Below the pieces are notes generated by a model. It did no database searches and was not told the DNA's origin. It saw only the letters and a list, made by a program, of their open reading frames with translations. A DNA stretch of 64,000 nucleotides, taken from positions 372,001-436,000 of the forward strand of contig NZ_CP089985.1 of the NCBI RefSeq assembly GCF_021390155.1. Direction: 5' to 3'. Every line of letters begins with the position of its first letter. Positions within the stretch are counted from its first letter, which is position 1. This DNA is from Pseudomonas sp. HN11. GTDB taxonomy: Bacteria > Pseudomonadota > Gammaproteobacteria > Pseudomonadales > Pseudomonadaceae. Of the stretch, positions 10,239-20,650 are shown in pieces. The position numbers and the translations under genes were made by a program.

Positions 10239-11444
10239 ATGAAAACGCTTTGGCAACACTGCCACGTCGCAACCATGGCACAGGGCAAATACTCGATCAT
10301 CGAGGATGCCGCCATGGTCACAGTGGATTCGCTCATCGAGTGGATCGGCCCCCGCAGCCAGGCACCCACGGCGGATTACGCCCACGTGCATGACCTGCAA
10401 GGCGCGTGGGTCACCCCCGGGCTGATCGACTGCCACACCCATACGGTGTTCGGCGGCAACCGCAGCGGCGAATTCGAGCAGCGCCTCGAAGGCGTGAGCT
10501 ACGCCGAGATCGCGGCCAAGGGCGGCGGTATCGCCAGCACCGTGCGCGCCACCCGTGCGGCGACGGAAGATGAACTGTTCGCCAGTGCTGAAAAGCGCCT
10601 GCGCAGTCTGCTGCGCGACGGCGTGACCACCGTGGAGATCAAGTCCGGCTATGGCCTGGACCTGGCCAACGAACGCAAAATGCTGCGGGTGGCGCGTCGC
10701 CTCGGTGAAGCGCTGCCGGTCAGCGTACGCGCCACGTGCCTGGCGGCCCACGCCTTGCCGCCGGAGTACAAGGACCGTGCCGACGATTACATCGACTACA
10801 TCTGTGCCGAGATGCTGCCGGCGTTGGCGGCCGAAGGGCTGGTTGACGCAGTGGATGCCTTCTGCGAATACCTGGCGTTTTCCACTGAACAGGTGGAGCG
10901 CGTGTTCAAAGTCGCCCAGCAACTCGGCCTGCCGGTGAAGCTGCACGCCGAGCAGCTTTCGTCGCTGCATGGCTCCAGCCTGGCCGCGCGCTACCAGGCG
11001 CTGTCGGCGGACCACCTGGAATTCATGACCGAAGAAGACGCCATCGCCATGGCCGCCTCCGGCACCGTCGCGGTTCTGCTGCCGGGTGCGTTCTACTTCC
11101 TGCGCGAAACCCAGTTGCCGCCGATGGACGCCCTGCGCAAGCACGGCGTAAAGATCGCCATCGCCAGCGACCTCAACCCCGGCACCTCGCCGGCATTGTC
11201 GGTACGTCTGATGCTGAATATGGCCTGCACGCTGTTCCGTATGACCCCGGAAGAAGCCCTGGCCGGCGCCACCCAACATGCGGCTACCGCGTTGGGCATG
11301 GGCGACACCCACGGTTCGCTGGAAGTGGGCAAGGTCGCGGATTTTGTCGCCTGGCAGATTGATCGTCCCGCCGACCTGGCCTATTGGCTGGGCGGCGAGC
11401 TGGATAAACGCGTCGTGCGCCATGGCGTCGATGTCACTGTTTGA
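10239..11444 (+). CDS. hutI: imidazolonepropionase
   Basis: HutI hydrolyses 4-imidazolone-5-propionate to N-formimino-L-glutamate, the third step. The product is 401 residues from ATG 10239 (AGGGAGG just upstream). It belongs to the amidohydrolase superfamily of metal-dependent TIM barrels. The metal ligands are visible in [10 protein letters not shown] near residue 70, in KLHAEQLSS and SADHLEF, and the catalytic Asp in [20 protein letters not shown] is a further family motif. The stop codon lies eleven bases before hutG's start, with the ribosome site of hutG partly overlapping the hutI stop. Confidence 0.97.
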   Translation: MKTLWQHCHVATMAQGKYSIIEDAAMVTVDSLIEWIGPRSQAPTADYAHVHDLQGAWVTPGLIDCHTHTVFGGNRSGEFEQRLEGVSYAEIAAKGGGIASTVRATRAATEDELFASAEKRLRSLLRDGVTTVEIKSGYGLDLANERKMLRVARRLGEALPVSVRATCLAAHALPPEYKDRADDYIDYICAEMLPALAAEGLVDAVDAFCEYLAFSTEQVERVFKVAQQLGLPVKLHAEQLSSLHGSSLAARYQALSADHLEFMTEEDAIAMAASGTVAVLLPGAFYFLRETQLPPMDALRKHGVKIAIASDLNPGTSPALSVRLMLNMACTLFRMTPEEALAGATQHAATALGMGDTHGSLEVGKVADFVAWQIDRPADLAYWLGGELDKRVVRHGVDVTV

Positions 11445-11455
11445 GGAGTGTTGCT

Positions 11456-12256
11456 GTGGATAAGGTTCTGAACTTCAAACAAGGCCGTGTGCCGCTGCTG
11501 ATCAGCATGCCCCACGCCGGTCTGCGCCTGACACCAGCGGTGCAGGATGGGTTGATCCCCGAGGCGCAAAGCCTGCCGGACACCGATTGGCACATCCCCA
11601 CGCTGTATGACTTTGCCGAAGAACTGGGCGCCAGCACTTTGGCGGCCGAGTACTCGCGCTTCGTCATCGACCTTAACCGTCCCTCCGACGACAAGCCGCT
11701 GTACGCGGGCGCCACCACCGGCCTGTACCCGGCCACGCTGTTCGATGGCGTGCCCTTGTTTCGTGAAGGGCATGAGCCGTCTGAAGAAGAGCGCGTGACC
11801 TACCTGCAAAAAATCTGGGGCCCGTATCACCGAACCCTGCAAGAAGAGTTGGCGCGGCTCAAGGCTGAATTCGGCTACGCCTTGCTGTTCGATGCCCACT
11901 CGATCCGCTCGGTGATCCCGCACCTGTTCGAAGGCAAGCTGCCGGACTTCAACCTCGGCACCTTTAACGGCGCCGCCTGTGATCCGGGGCTGGCCAGCCA
12001 GTTGGAGGCCATTTGCGCGGCGCATCCGCAGTACACCCATGTGCTGAACGGGCGCTTCAAGGGTGGCCACATCACCCGGCACTATGGCGACCCGGCGCAG
12101 GATATCCATGCGGTGCAGCTGGAGTTGTGTCAGAGCACCTATATGGAAGAGGTTGAGCCGTTCCGTTATCGACCGGATCTGGCCGAGCCGACACGGGTGG
12201 TGTTGAAACAACTGATGCAGGGTTTGTTGGCGTGGGGGCAGAAGCGCTACGGCTGA
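11456..12256 (+). CDS. hutG: N-formylglutamate deformylase
   Basis: HutG releases formate from N-formyl-L-glutamate to give glutamate, the last step of the five-step Pseudomonas route that also needs the deiminase HutF (not in this window). GTG 11456 is chosen because GAGGAG at 11443-11448 is seven bases upstream; the product is 266 residues, the usual length. Motifs of the formylglutamate amidohydrolase family are seen: ISMPHAG near the N-terminus, VIDLNRPSDD and LFDAHSIRS. It is the last recognisable hut gene. The following 129 bases hold no obvious terminator, so read-through into the next gene is possible. Confidence 0.95.
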   Translation: MDKVLNFKQGRVPLLISMPHAGLRLTPAVQDGLIPEAQSLPDTDWHIPTLYDFAEELGASTLAAEYSRFVIDLNRPSDDKPLYAGATTGLYPATLFDGVPLFREGHEPSEEERVTYLQKIWGPYHRTLQEELARLKAEFGYALLFDAHSIRSVIPHLFEGKLPDFNLGTFNGAACDPGLASQLEAICAAHPQYTHVLNGRFKGGHITRHYGDPAQDIHAVQLELCQSTYMEEVEPFRYRPDLAEPTRVVLKQLMQGLLAWGQKRYG

Positions 12257-12385
12257 CCGTCTGTCGCCTGGGTGCAAAACCCGGTCGCCACAGGTCGTTT
12301 TTATCGAGGTCTCGCTGGGTAAGGTTGTGGATACGGCGCGTCAGACGCCACTCCTACAATAAAGCTGCCGAGTGAGACCTTTTCC

Positions 12386-13321
12386 ATGAAAAAACTGTTG
12401 TTGACCCTCACCGGCGCCGCGTTGCTCAGCGCCAATGTCATGGCCGCCGAGCCGGCCTCCTGCAAGAACATCCGCATGGGCGTGGTCAGTTGGACTGACG
12501 TGGTCGCCACCTCCGGCATGGCTGACGTGCTGCTCAATGGTCTGGGCTACGACAGCAAACAGACCAGCGCCGTGCAGCAGATCATTTTTGCCGGCATCCG
12601 CGACAAACGCCTGGATATCTTCCTCGGCTACTGGAAACCGGCGATGGACAACAACATCGCGCCCTTCCTTTCGGCCAAGCAGGTCAAGGTGTTCGACACG
12701 CCCAGCCTCGCCGACGCCCAGGCCACTCTGGCCGTGCCGCAGTACGTGGCCGATGCCGGCTTGAAGACCTTTGCCGATATCGCCCGCTTCAAGGACAAGC
12801 TGGGCGGCAAGATCTATGGCATCGAGCCGGGCAGTGGCGCCAACACCGATATCCAGAAAATGATCGACACCAACCGCTTCGGCCTTGGCGGCTTCAAGCT
12901 GGTCGCCTCCGGTGAAGCAGGGATGCTGGCGGCGGTGCAGCGTGCGGTGAATCGCAAGGAGTTTGTGGTGTTCGTCGGTTGGACTCCACACCCGATGAAT
13001 ATCAACATGAAGATGGCCTACCTCACCGGCAGTGAAGACGTGTTCGGCCCCGACGAAGGCCGCGCTACTGTTTCTACTGTCACCGCGCCTGATTTTGCCG
13101 AGCGCTGCCCCAACGCCAATCGCTTGCTGGAGAACCTCACCTTCACCGCCGCCCAGGAAAGCCAGTTGATGGTGCCGATCATGGAGCGCAAATCCCCTCA
13201 GGACGTGGCCAAGCAATGGTTGCGTGATCATCCCGAGGATTTGCAGCGCTGGCTGGCGGGGGTCAAGGCGTTTGATGGCAGCGACGGCGTGGCGGCTGTG
13301 CAAGCCAGCCTCAAGCCTTGA
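12386..13321 (+). CDS. orphan choline/betaine-type ABC binding protein
   Basis: A 311-residue periplasmic binding protein of the ChoX/OpuAC family, with a signal peptide ending near residue 21 (NVMAAEP). The aromatic box that cages quaternary ammonium groups in ChoX appears conserved in spacing: Trp36 (VVSWTD), Trp83 (LGYWKP), Tyr120 (VPQYVAD) and Trp199 (VGWTPHP). No permease or ATPase accompanies it. Pseudomonads use lone binding proteins of this kind (CbcX, CaiX, BetX) with a shared CbcWV core, so it may serve such a core elsewhere; the nearby HutWV is another possible partner. The ligand (choline, betaine, carnitine or other) is not decided by sequence. The ribosome site is weak (GTGAGA). 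Confidence 0.85.
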   Translation: MKKLLLTLTGAALLSANVMAAEPASCKNIRMGVVSWTDVVATSGMADVLLNGLGYDSKQTSAVQQIIFAGIRDKRLDIFLGYWKPAMDNNIAPFLSAKQVKVFDTPSLADAQATLAVPQYVADAGLKTFADIARFKDKLGGKIYGIEPGSGANTDIQKMIDTNRFGLGGFKLVASGEAGMLAAVQRAVNRKEFVVFVGWTPHPMNINMKMAYLTGSEDVFGPDEGRATVSTVTAPDFAERCPNANRLLENLTFTAAQESQLMVPIMERKSPQDVAKQWLRDHPEDLQRWLAGVKAFDGSDGVAAVQASLKP

Positions 13322-13338
13322 GGACAACACCGGACAAA

Positions 13339-13426
13339 TGTGGGAGCGGGCTTGCTCGCGAGGGGGGGGTATCAGGTATCAAATAGCTGCCTGACACGCC
13401 GCCTTCGCGAGCAAGCCCGCTCCCAC
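13339..13426. repeat. REP doublet (REPIN-like) after the orphan binding-protein gene
   Basis: TGTGGGAGCGGGCTTGCTCG at the left faces its inverse at the right (CGAGCAAGCCCGCTCCCACA), separated by about 48 bases with a run of nine G. The pair can fold as a long hairpin. Confidence 0.85.
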
Positions 13427-13458
13427 AGTTTGATGTCCACCGTCAGGGATATTTGCGC

Positions 13459-14388
13459 ATGTACCCGATTTCTCCTCAGCTCGCCGCCTTCGTCGCCGAG
13501 ACCGAATCCTTCGCCAGCGACGACTCGTCGCTGGTTGGGCTGCGCACAGGCTATGACCGCATGTGCTGTGCATTCACCCCGACGCAACCCGAAGGCTTGC
13601 AGGTCGAGGACTTCACCCTGGCGGGCGTGCGTGTGCGCAGTTATCTGCCCACCGTGCCTACTCCTCCTGATGGCTGGCCATGCCTTCTATATATGCACGG
13701 CGGCGGTTGGGTGGTGGGCGGGCTGGATTCCCACGACTTCATCTGCTTTGAACTGGCCAGCGCCCTGCAGGTGCTGGTGATCGCTATCGATTATCGCTTG
13801 GCGCCTGAGTATCCGTTTCCTGCCGCCTATGAAGATTGCCGCGCCGTGTGGCAAGCGATCCAGGCAGGGCAGGGGCTTCATGCGATCAATCTGCAGCGTC
13901 TGGTGGTGATTGGCGACAGCGCCGGCGGCAACCTGGCGGCGGCATTGTGCCTGGGGTTGCGTGACCACCGGCAGCCACTGCCTCGGGCCCAGGTATTGAT
14001 CTATCCGGGGTTGGGCGGTCCTTCCGACTTGCCGTCTCGGCGTGACTGCATGGACGCGCCGTTGCTCAGCAGCGCCGACACCGACTACTACCTGGCGCTG
14101 TACCTGCAGGGCAGCGGCAAACCGTCGCCCTACGCCATGCCGCTGCTGGCCGCAGACTTCAGCGGTTTACCCAAGGCATTCATCGCCGTGGCCCAGTTCG
14201 ACCCATTGCGCGACGACGGCATGCTCTACGCCGAACGCCTGCAAGCGGCAGGCGTGGCCGCTGTGCTGTATCCCGGCAAAGGCCTGGTGCACGGCTGCCT
14301 GCGGGCGCGGCGGCAGGTGCCGGAAGTGGACCGGCTCTACGACTACCTGCTGGATTACCTGTGGAGCGAAGGGCTGACACAGGTCTAA
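13459..14388 (+). CDS. alpha/beta-hydrolase, HSL-type esterase
   Basis: A 309-residue probable carboxylesterase of the hormone-sensitive lipase (bacterial family IV) group. The oxyanion-hole motif HGGGW is at residues 80-84, and the nucleophile Ser154 lies in GDSAGG. The Asp and His of the triad are probably in QFDPLRDD and VHGCL. No signal peptide is seen, so it is probably cytosolic. ATG 13459 is preferred over the TTG two codons upstream. Substrate is unknown; family members cleave short-chain acyl esters. It is separated from its left neighbour by a REP pair and from pip by about 100 bases. Confidence 0.88.
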   Translation: MYPISPQLAAFVAETESFASDDSSLVGLRTGYDRMCCAFTPTQPEGLQVEDFTLAGVRVRSYLPTVPTPPDGWPCLLYMHGGGWVVGGLDSHDFICFELASALQVLVIAIDYRLAPEYPFPAAYEDCRAVWQAIQAGQGLHAINLQRLVVIGDSAGGNLAAALCLGLRDHRQPLPRAQVLIYPGLGGPSDLPSRRDCMDAPLLSSADTDYYLALYLQGSGKPSPYAMPLLAADFSGLPKAFIAVAQFDPLRDDGMLYAERLQAAGVAAVLYPGKGLVHGCLRARRQVPEVDRLYDYLLDYLWSEGLTQV

Positions 14389-14491
14389 GTGCTCTAGGAC
14401 ATGCTCATTGCACAATTCGGGTTTATAGTGCCAGACGGCAGAATAATAGACGTCCCCCCAGGGATGAACCCGAACCCCTACGGAGCGCGCA

Positions 14492-15463
14492 ATGCAGACT
14501 TGGTACCCGCAGATCAAACCCTACGCCCGGCACGATCTGGCCGTCGATGACATCCATACCCTGTACGTCGATGAAAGTGGCTCTCCCGAAGGCTTGCCCG
14601 TTGTCTTCATCCACGGCGGCCCCGGTTCCGGGTGCGATGCCCAGAGCCGCTGTTATTTCGACCCGAACCTGTACCGCATCGTCACCTTCGACCAGCGTGG
14701 CTGCGGCCGCTCTACCCCGCGCGCCAGCCTGGAGAACAACACCACCTGGGATCTGGTCGCCGACCTTGAGCGCATCCGCGAACACCTGGGCATCGAAAAA
14801 TGGGTGTTGTTCGGTGGGTCGTGGGGTTCCACCCTGTCCCTGGCCTACGCGCAAACCCACCCCGAGCGTGTGCACGGCCTGATCGTGCGCGGCATTTTCC
14901 TGGCCCGCCCGCAGGACATTCACTGGTTCTACCAGGAAGGGGCCAGCCGCCTGTTCCCGGATTACTGGCAGGACTACCTCGCGCCGATTCCGCCGGAAGA
15001 GCGCCACGACATGATCGCGGCCTACCACAAGCGCCTCACCGGCAACGACCAGATCGCCCAGATGCACGCTGCCAAGGCTTGGTCCGGCTGGGAAGGGCGC
15101 ATGCTGGGCCTGTGCCCGAGCCCTCAGCATGTGGAGCGGTTTTCCGAGCCGCAACGCGCCTTGTCCATCGCACGGATCGAGTGCCACTACTTCACCAACA
15201 ACTCGTTCCTGGAACCCAACCAGCTGATTCGCGATATGCACAAGATCGCTCATCTGCCTGGCGTAATCATCCATGGACGCTACGATATGATCTGCCCATT
15301 GGACAACGCCTGGGAGTTGCACCAGGCATGGCCCAACAGTGAGCTGCAGGTGATTCGCGAGGCCGGCCATGCGGCGTCCGAACCCGGCATCACCGATGCA
15401 TTGGTGCGTGCGACCAGTGAAATGGCGCGGCGCTTGCTTGACCTGCCGCCTGAAGAAGCATGA
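14492..15463 (+). CDS. pip: proline iminopeptidase
   Basis: Prolyl aminopeptidase (family S33) removes N-terminal proline from peptides in the cytosol. The product is 323 residues, the usual length. The alpha/beta-hydrolase oxyanion motif HGGPGSG starts at residue 41, FDQRGCGRS follows, and the nucleophile Ser110 sits in GGSWGS. His is in REAGHAA near the C-terminus. GGAG lies eight bases before ATG 14492. The stop overlaps the dtd start (ATGA), so the two are coupled; a pip-dtd pair next to opgGH also occurs in P. aeruginosa. Confidence 0.95.
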   Translation: MQTWYPQIKPYARHDLAVDDIHTLYVDESGSPEGLPVVFIHGGPGSGCDAQSRCYFDPNLYRIVTFDQRGCGRSTPRASLENNTTWDLVADLERIREHLGIEKWVLFGGSWGSTLSLAYAQTHPERVHGLIVRGIFLARPQDIHWFYQEGASRLFPDYWQDYLAPIPPEERHDMIAAYHKRLTGNDQIAQMHAAKAWSGWEGRMLGLCPSPQHVERFSEPQRALSIARIECHYFTNNSFLEPNQLIRDMHKIAHLPGVIIHGRYDMICPLDNAWELHQAWPNSELQVIREAGHAASEPGITDALVRATSEMARRLLDLPPEEA

Positions 15464-15897
15464 AGGGTCTGTTGCAACGGGTGCGCGGCGCCCGGGTCGA
15501 GGTGGCGGGCGAAATCGTCGGCGCCATCGACCAGGGTTTGCTGGTGCTGGTAGCTGTCGAGCCTGCGGATACGCCGCAGAGTGCCGATAAACTGTTGCAC
15601 AAGCTGTTGAACTATCGGGTGTTCAGCGACGACGAAGGCAAGATGAACCTGTCGTTGAAGGATATTGACGGTGGTTTGCTGCTGGTGTCGCAGTTCACCC
15701 TGGCGGCGGATACCAAGAGCGGGCTGCGGCCAAGCTTCTCCACGGCGGCCCCGCCAGCCCTGGGAGCGGCGCTTTTTGATCACTTGTTGTTACAAGCGCA
15801 ACAATTGCATGGCAAGGTGGCCTCAGGGCGTTTTGGCGCCGATATGCAGGTGCATTTGGTCAATGATGGCCCTGTGACCTTCCTCTTACAGACATGA
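15460..15897 (+). CDS. dtd: D-aminoacyl-tRNA deacylase
   Basis: DTD hydrolyses D-aminoacyl-tRNAs (and Gly-tRNAAla) to keep D-amino acids out of translation. The product is 145 residues, as usual. Family motifs are present: MKGLLQRV at the start, [18 protein letters not shown], and the C-terminal cross-subunit motif as NDGPVTF (usually NxGPVT). It is a cytosolic homodimer with RNA-based catalysis. It overlaps pip by four bases. No terminator is evident immediately downstream. Confidence 0.95.
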   Translation: MKGLLQRVRGARVEVAGEIVGAIDQGLLVLVAVEPADTPQSADKLLHKLLNYRVFSDDEGKMNLSLKDIDGGLLLVSQFTLAADTKSGLRPSFSTAAPPALGAALFDHLLLQAQQLHGKVASGRFGADMQVHLVNDGPVTFLLQT

Positions 15898-16164
15898 ATG
15901 TATTAAAAACGACTTTTAATGCCTAAAAACGCGGGGTTTCGCTACAAATACTTCGTTATCCCTGATGCGTTGTCTCGCGGGCTACTAGATAATCGCGCGC
16001 TACGGGGATCAGCGTTGTTTGGTCCATTTTTGACTTAGGTAGAGACTTGTCCGACAACCAATGGGGAATCATTTTGTCCCAGGGGAGTCGGAACAATGCT
16101 CGCCAACCTGGCATATAGATAGCTGGCCGTTGGTTTTTTGATCTGTTTTCGGCGAGGGTTGCTC
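15898..16164 (+). other. intergenic region upstream of opgG
   Basis: 267 bases without a gene. The first part is AT-rich for this genome (a TTAAAAACGACTTTTAA imperfect palindrome near 15903). I find no good sigma70 box. It presumably contains the opgGH promoter and leader; nothing else is recognised. Confidence 0.4.
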
Positions 16165-17901
16165 GTGATTGTTAGTCCCTGTAATGCACCAAAATTGTCT
16201 GCCAAACGGTTACGAAACGCACTGGTGACGGGCTCCGCCCTGTTTTGCCTGTTCGGCGCGGGTCAACTGTGGGCATTCAGTCTGGATGATGTGTCGGCCA
16301 AGGCAAAAGAGCTGGCCGGGCAGAAATACGAAGCTCCGCGCAGCAATCTGCCGAACGAATTCCGCGAAATGAAGTTCGCGGACTATCAGAAGATTCGTTT
16401 CCGCAACGAAAAAGCCGAGTGGGCCGATCAGAACACCCCATTCAAGCTGTCCTTCTATCACCAGGGTATGCATTTCGATACACCGGTGAAAATCAACGAA
16501 GTCACCGCCGACAGCGTCCAGGAAATCAAATACGACCCGACGCGCTTCGATTTCGGCGACGTGAAGTTTGATCCTAAAGCCACCGAACAGCTGGGTTATG
16601 CCGGCTTCCGTGTGCTGTACCCGATCAACAAGGCCGACAAGCAAGACGAAATCATGACCATGTTGGGCGCGAGCTACTTCCGCGTCGTCGGCAAGGGCCA
16701 GGCGTATGGCCTGTCTGCCCGTGGCATGGCGATCGACACCGCATTGCCGTCCGGCGAAGAATTCCCGCGTTTCACCGAGTTCTGGATCGAGCGTCCAAAA
16801 CCGGGCGAGAAGCAACTGGTGATCTTTGCCCTGTTGGACTCCCCACGGGCTACCGGCGCGTACCGCCTGGTCCTGCGCCCAGGCACCGACACCATTGTCG
16901 ATGTGAAATCCCAGATGTTTCTGCGCGACAAGGTCAGCAAACTGGGCGTTGCCCCGTTGACCAGCATGTACCTGTTCGGCGCGAACCAGCCTTCCAAAGT
17001 GCTGAACTACCGTCGTGAACTGCACGATTCCAGCGGTCTGTCGATCCATGCCGGCAACGGCGAGTGGATCTGGCGCCCGCTGAACAACCCTAAACACCTG
17101 TCGGTCAGCAACTTCACCGTAGAGAACCCGCGTGGTTTCGGCCTGCTGCAACGCGGTCGCGACTTCAGCCACTACGAAGACCTCGACGACAACTACGACA
17201 AGCGTCCAAGCGCCTGGATCGAACCCGAGGGCGACTGGGGCAAAGGCACCGTCAACCTGGTAGAGATCCCGACTGCCGACGAAACCAATGACAACATCGT
17301 TGCTTTCTGGAGCCCGGAAAAACTGCCGGAAGTGGGCCAGCCTCTCGACGTTTCCTACCGCCTGCACTGGACCATGGACGAAAAGTCGCTGCACCCGGCC
17401 GACAGCGCCTGGGTCAAGCAGACCCTGCGTTCCACCGGTGACGTGAAGCAATCCAACCTGATCCGCCAGCCTGACGGCAGCGTGGCCTACCTCGTTGACT
17501 TCGAGGGCCCGTCCCTCAAGGCCCTGCCATCGGACGCCGCAGTGCGCAGCCAGGTGAGTGTCAGCGACAACGCCGAGCTGGTTGAGAACAGCGTGCGCTA
17601 CAACGAACACACCAAGGGCTGGCGCCTGACCCTGCGCATGAAGATCAAGGACGCAGGCAAGCCGACCGAAATGCGCGCCGCGCTGGTGCAAGATGTACCT
17701 CCGCCGGCTCCTGAGCAAGACTCGAGTCACGTACTCAAGGCTGACAAGGTCCTGGCCAAGCAACACGAGAAACAGGCCAAGAAAGACGCGAAAGACAAGG
17801 AAGCCAAGCAGCCAGAAGCTGCCCCAGCCACACCGGAGCCGATCAAGACCGAGCAAGTCCTGACCGAAACCTGGAGCTATCAGTTGCCTGCCGATGAGTA
17901 A
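16165..17901 (+). CDS. opgG: glucans biosynthesis protein G (periplasmic)
   Basis: OpgG acts in the periplasm on the beta-1,2-linked glucose chain made by OpgH and is needed for osmoregulated periplasmic glucans. I choose GTG 16165 (GAGGG about six bases upstream), giving 578 residues beginning [10 protein letters not shown]; the TTG at 16138 has no ribosome site. A signal peptide ends about residue 36 ([10 protein letters not shown]). Family features include [34 protein letters not shown] and the WSPEKLP region. The C-terminal tail is rich in Lys and Glu ([18 protein letters not shown]). It overlaps opgH by eight bases, a standard opgGH operon. Confidence 0.95.
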   Translation: MIVSPCNAPKLSAKRLRNALVTGSALFCLFGAGQLWAFSLDDVSAKAKELAGQKYEAPRSNLPNEFREMKFADYQKIRFRNEKAEWADQNTPFKLSFYHQGMHFDTPVKINEVTADSVQEIKYDPTRFDFGDVKFDPKATEQLGYAGFRVLYPINKADKQDEIMTMLGASYFRVVGKGQAYGLSARGMAIDTALPSGEEFPRFTEFWIERPKPGEKQLVIFALLDSPRATGAYRLVLRPGTDTIVDVKSQMFLRDKVSKLGVAPLTSMYLFGANQPSKVLNYRRELHDSSGLSIHAGNGEWIWRPLNNPKHLSVSNFTVENPRGFGLLQRGRDFSHYEDLDDNYDKRPSAWIEPEGDWGKGTVNLVEIPTADETNDNIVAFWSPEKLPEVGQPLDVSYRLHWTMDEKSLHPADSAWVKQTLRSTGDVKQSNLIRQPDGSVAYLVDFEGPSLKALPSDAAVRSQVSVSDNAELVENSVRYNEHTKGWRLTLRMKIKDAGKPTEMRAALVQDVPPPAPEQDSSHVLKADKVLAKQHEKQAKKDAKDKEAKQPEAAPATPEPIKTEQVLTETWSYQLPADE

Positions 17902-20464
17902 CTCTCAAGTCCAGCCAGAGACTCTGCACGAGTATCTGGCGCATCTACCGATGACCGCTGAGCAGCGCGCCGAACTGGCGGGTTGCACATCCTTCACCGA
18001 GTTGCACGAACGCTTGTCGTCGTCGACGTTCGACGCGCCCATCGATGCCGCCCAGGCATCGGTTGGCCGCCGATTGACCCTCAACACCGCCGAAGAGCTG
18101 CAAGACGCCGAAATGCTGGCGGTCGACGCCGCTGGCCGCGTGTGTCTGAAGGCCACGCCGCCGATCCGTCGTACCCGCGTGGTCCCGGAGCCGTGGCGCA
18201 CCAATATTCTGGTGCGCGGCTGGCGTCGTATCACCGGGCGCAGCAACCCTCCGGCCCCGCCGAAGGATGAGCGCGTATTGCCGGCCGCGCGCTGGCGTAC
18301 CGTGGGTTCGATCCGCCGGTACATCCTGCTGGTGCTGATGCTCGGCCAGACCATCGTTGCCGGTTGGTACATGAAAGGCATCATGCCGTACCAGGGCTGG
18401 TCGCTGGTCGACTTCGACGAAATCCGCAACCAGACCCTGCTGCAAACCGCTACCCAGGTGCTGCCCTATGCCCTGCAAACCAGCATCCTGATCATGTTCG
18501 GGATCTTGTTCTGTTGGGTGTCGGCTGGTTTCTGGACCGCGTTGATGGGCTTCCTGGAATTGCTGACCGGGCACGATAAATACCGGATCTCCGGTAAAAG
18601 TGCCGGTGACGAGCCGATTCCCAAAGACGCTCGCACCGCGCTGGTGATGCCGATCTGCAACGAAGACGTGCCTCGGGTATTCGCCGGCCTGCGCGCCACG
18701 TTCGAGTCGGTGGCCGCCACCGGCGATCTGGATCGCTTCGACTTCTTCGTGCTCAGCGACAGTAATGATGCCGACATCTGCATTGCCGAACAGCAAGCCT
18801 GGCTCGACGTGTGCCGCGAAGCCGGTGGCTTCGGCAAGATCTTCTATCGCCGTCGCCGCCGTCGCGTAAAGCGCAAGAGTGGCAACCTCGACGACTTCTG
18901 CCGCCGTTGGGGCGGGGATTACAAGTACATGGTCGTGCTCGACGCGGACAGCGTGATGAGCGGCGAATGCCTGACCAGCCTGGTGCGCCTGATGGAAGCC
19001 ACGCCGGATGCCGGGATCATCCAGACCGCGCCGCGTGCGTCGGGCATGGACACCTTGTATGCGCGTATGCAGCAGTTTGCTACCCGCGTGTACGGGCCGC
19101 TGTTCACCGCCGGTTTGCACTTCTGGCAGCTGGGTGAATCCCACTACTGGGGTCACAACGCAATCATCCGCATGAAGCCGTTCATCGAGCACTGCGCCTT
19201 GGCGCCATTGCCGGGTAAAGGCGCGTTCGCCGGCTCGATTCTGTCCCACGACTTCGTTGAAGCTGCGCTGATGCGCCGCGCCGGCTGGGGCGTGTGGATT
19301 GCCTACGACCTGCCGGGCAGCTATGAAGAGCTGCCGCCGAACTTGCTGGATGAACTCAAGCGTGACCGTCGCTGGTGCCACGGTAACCTGATGAACTTCC
19401 GCCTGTTCCTGGTTAAAGGTATGCACCCGGTGCACCGCGCGGTTTTCCTGACCGGCGTGATGTCTTACCTGTCGGCGCCGTTATGGTTCCTGTTCCTGGT
19501 CTTGTCCACGGCCCTGTTGGCGGTGAACACGCTGATGGAGCCGCAGTACTTCATGGCGCCACGCCAGTTGTACCCGCTGTGGCCGCAATGGCATCCGGAC
19601 AAGGCAGTGGCGCTGTTCTCCACCACCATCGTGTTGCTGTTCCTGCCGAAACTGCTGAGCATCATCCTGATCTGGGCCAAGGGCGCGAAAGAGTTCGGCG
19701 GCAAGTTCAAGGTGACGATGTCGATGCTGCTGGAGATGCTGTTCTCCATGCTGCTCGCACCGGTGCGGATGATTTTTCACACCCGCTTTGTACTGGCAGC
19801 GTTCCTCGGCTGGGCGGCGACCTGGAACTCGCCCAAGCGCGATGACGACTCCACCACCTGGGGTGAGGCGTTCAAACGCCATGGCACCCAGACCCTGCTC
19901 GGCTTCCTCTGGGCGTTGCTGGTGGTCTGGTTGAACCCAAGCTTTCTGTGGTGGCTGGTGCCGATTGTCGGGTCGTTGATGCTGTCGATTCCGGTGTCGG
20001 TGATTTCCAGCCGGGTCAATCTGGGCCTCAAGTCTCGTGATGAGAGCCTGTTCCTGATCCCTGAGGAATACAATCCGCCGCAGGCGCTGCTGTCTACCGA
20101 CCAGTACACCCACGAAAACCGCTGGCACGCGTTGAATGACGGTTTCGTGCGCTCGGTGGTCGACCCGCAGCAGAACGCCCTGGCCTGCGCCCTGGCGACC
20201 TCGCGTCACGGTCAGGCCGAGCCGATCGAGTACCTGCGCGCCGAGCGTGTTCGCCATGCGTTGAAAGTCGGCCCTGCCGGTCTCAACAACGGCGAGCGCC
20301 TGGCCTTGCTCAGTGACCCGGTCGCCCTGGCTCGCCTGCACGAGCACGTCTGGAGCGAGGGCCATGCCGAATGGCTCGCTGCCTGGCGTGACTCGGTCAA
20401 GGCTGATCCGCACGCGCCGTTGCTGCCGCTGCAACCGCTGTCGTCCCAGGCCCAACCCGCCTGA
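17894..20464 (+). CDS. opgH: glucans biosynthesis glucosyltransferase H
   Basis: OpgH is an inner-membrane family-2 glycosyltransferase that polymerises glucose from UDP-glucose into linear beta-1,2-glucan and moves it across the membrane. The product is 856 residues, close to the E. coli protein (847). A cytosolic N-terminal region of about 140 residues precedes membrane spans; the catalytic domain between them shows [11 protein letters not shown] (DxD) and RDRRWCHGN (the Q/RxxRW motif). At least six further spans follow. It is translationally coupled to opgG. Confidence 0.95.
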   Translation: MSNSQVQPETLHEYLAHLPMTAEQRAELAGCTSFTELHERLSSSTFDAPIDAAQASVGRRLTLNTAEELQDAEMLAVDAAGRVCLKATPPIRRTRVVPEPWRTNILVRGWRRITGRSNPPAPPKDERVLPAARWRTVGSIRRYILLVLMLGQTIVAGWYMKGIMPYQGWSLVDFDEIRNQTLLQTATQVLPYALQTSILIMFGILFCWVSAGFWTALMGFLELLTGHDKYRISGKSAGDEPIPKDARTALVMPICNEDVPRVFAGLRATFESVAATGDLDRFDFFVLSDSNDADICIAEQQAWLDVCREAGGFGKIFYRRRRRRVKRKSGNLDDFCRRWGGDYKYMVVLDADSVMSGECLTSLVRLMEATPDAGIIQTAPRASGMDTLYARMQQFATRVYGPLFTAGLHFWQLGESHYWGHNAIIRMKPFIEHCALAPLPGKGAFAGSILSHDFVEAALMRRAGWGVWIAYDLPGSYEELPPNLLDELKRDRRWCHGNLMNFRLFLVKGMHPVHRAVFLTGVMSYLSAPLWFLFLVLSTALLAVNTLMEPQYFMAPRQLYPLWPQWHPDKAVALFSTTIVLLFLPKLLSIILIWAKGAKEFGGKFKVTMSMLLEMLFSMLLAPVRMIFHTRFVLAAFLGWAATWNSPKRDDDSTTWGEAFKRHGTQTLLGFLWALLVVWLNPSFLWWLVPIVGSLMLSIPVSVISSRVNLGLKSRDESLFLIPEEYNPPQALLSTDQYTHENRWHALNDGFVRSVVDPQQNALACALATSRHGQAEPIEYLRAERVRHALKVGPAGLNNGERLALLSDPVALARLHEHVWSEGHAEWLAAWRDSVKADPHAPLLPLQPLSSQAQPA

Positions 20465-20468
20465 TTCA

Positions 20469-20500
20469 GACGCCCCCGAGGGCTCACCTCGGGGGGCGTC
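20469..20500 (+). terminator. hairpin after opgH
   Basis: A GC-rich stem, GACGCCCCCGAGG against CCTCGGGGGGCGTC with loop GCTCA, begins six bases after the opgH stop codon. No T-run follows, so termination may be partial. Confidence 0.6.
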
Positions 20501-20650
20501 GAAGCGCTGGTCCTACAGCGTTGCCCGCTTCGTCCTCTCTCGCGCTAACCTCTTGTTTTTTCGAAACAAAAGACCCTCATTGAGGCGTATTTCCGTGCCC
20601 GTCGCTGAGTTAGCATCGCCCCCCGGATTTGACTCGCCACTGGGGTATTC

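Noticed and set aside
8607..11423. A 938-codon open frame on the minus strand across hutH2, hutTh and hutI
   Set aside because: It mirrors three well-recognised plus-strand genes, has no family resemblance, and its His/Gln/Arg-rich composition is that expected from the complement of GC-rich coding DNA.
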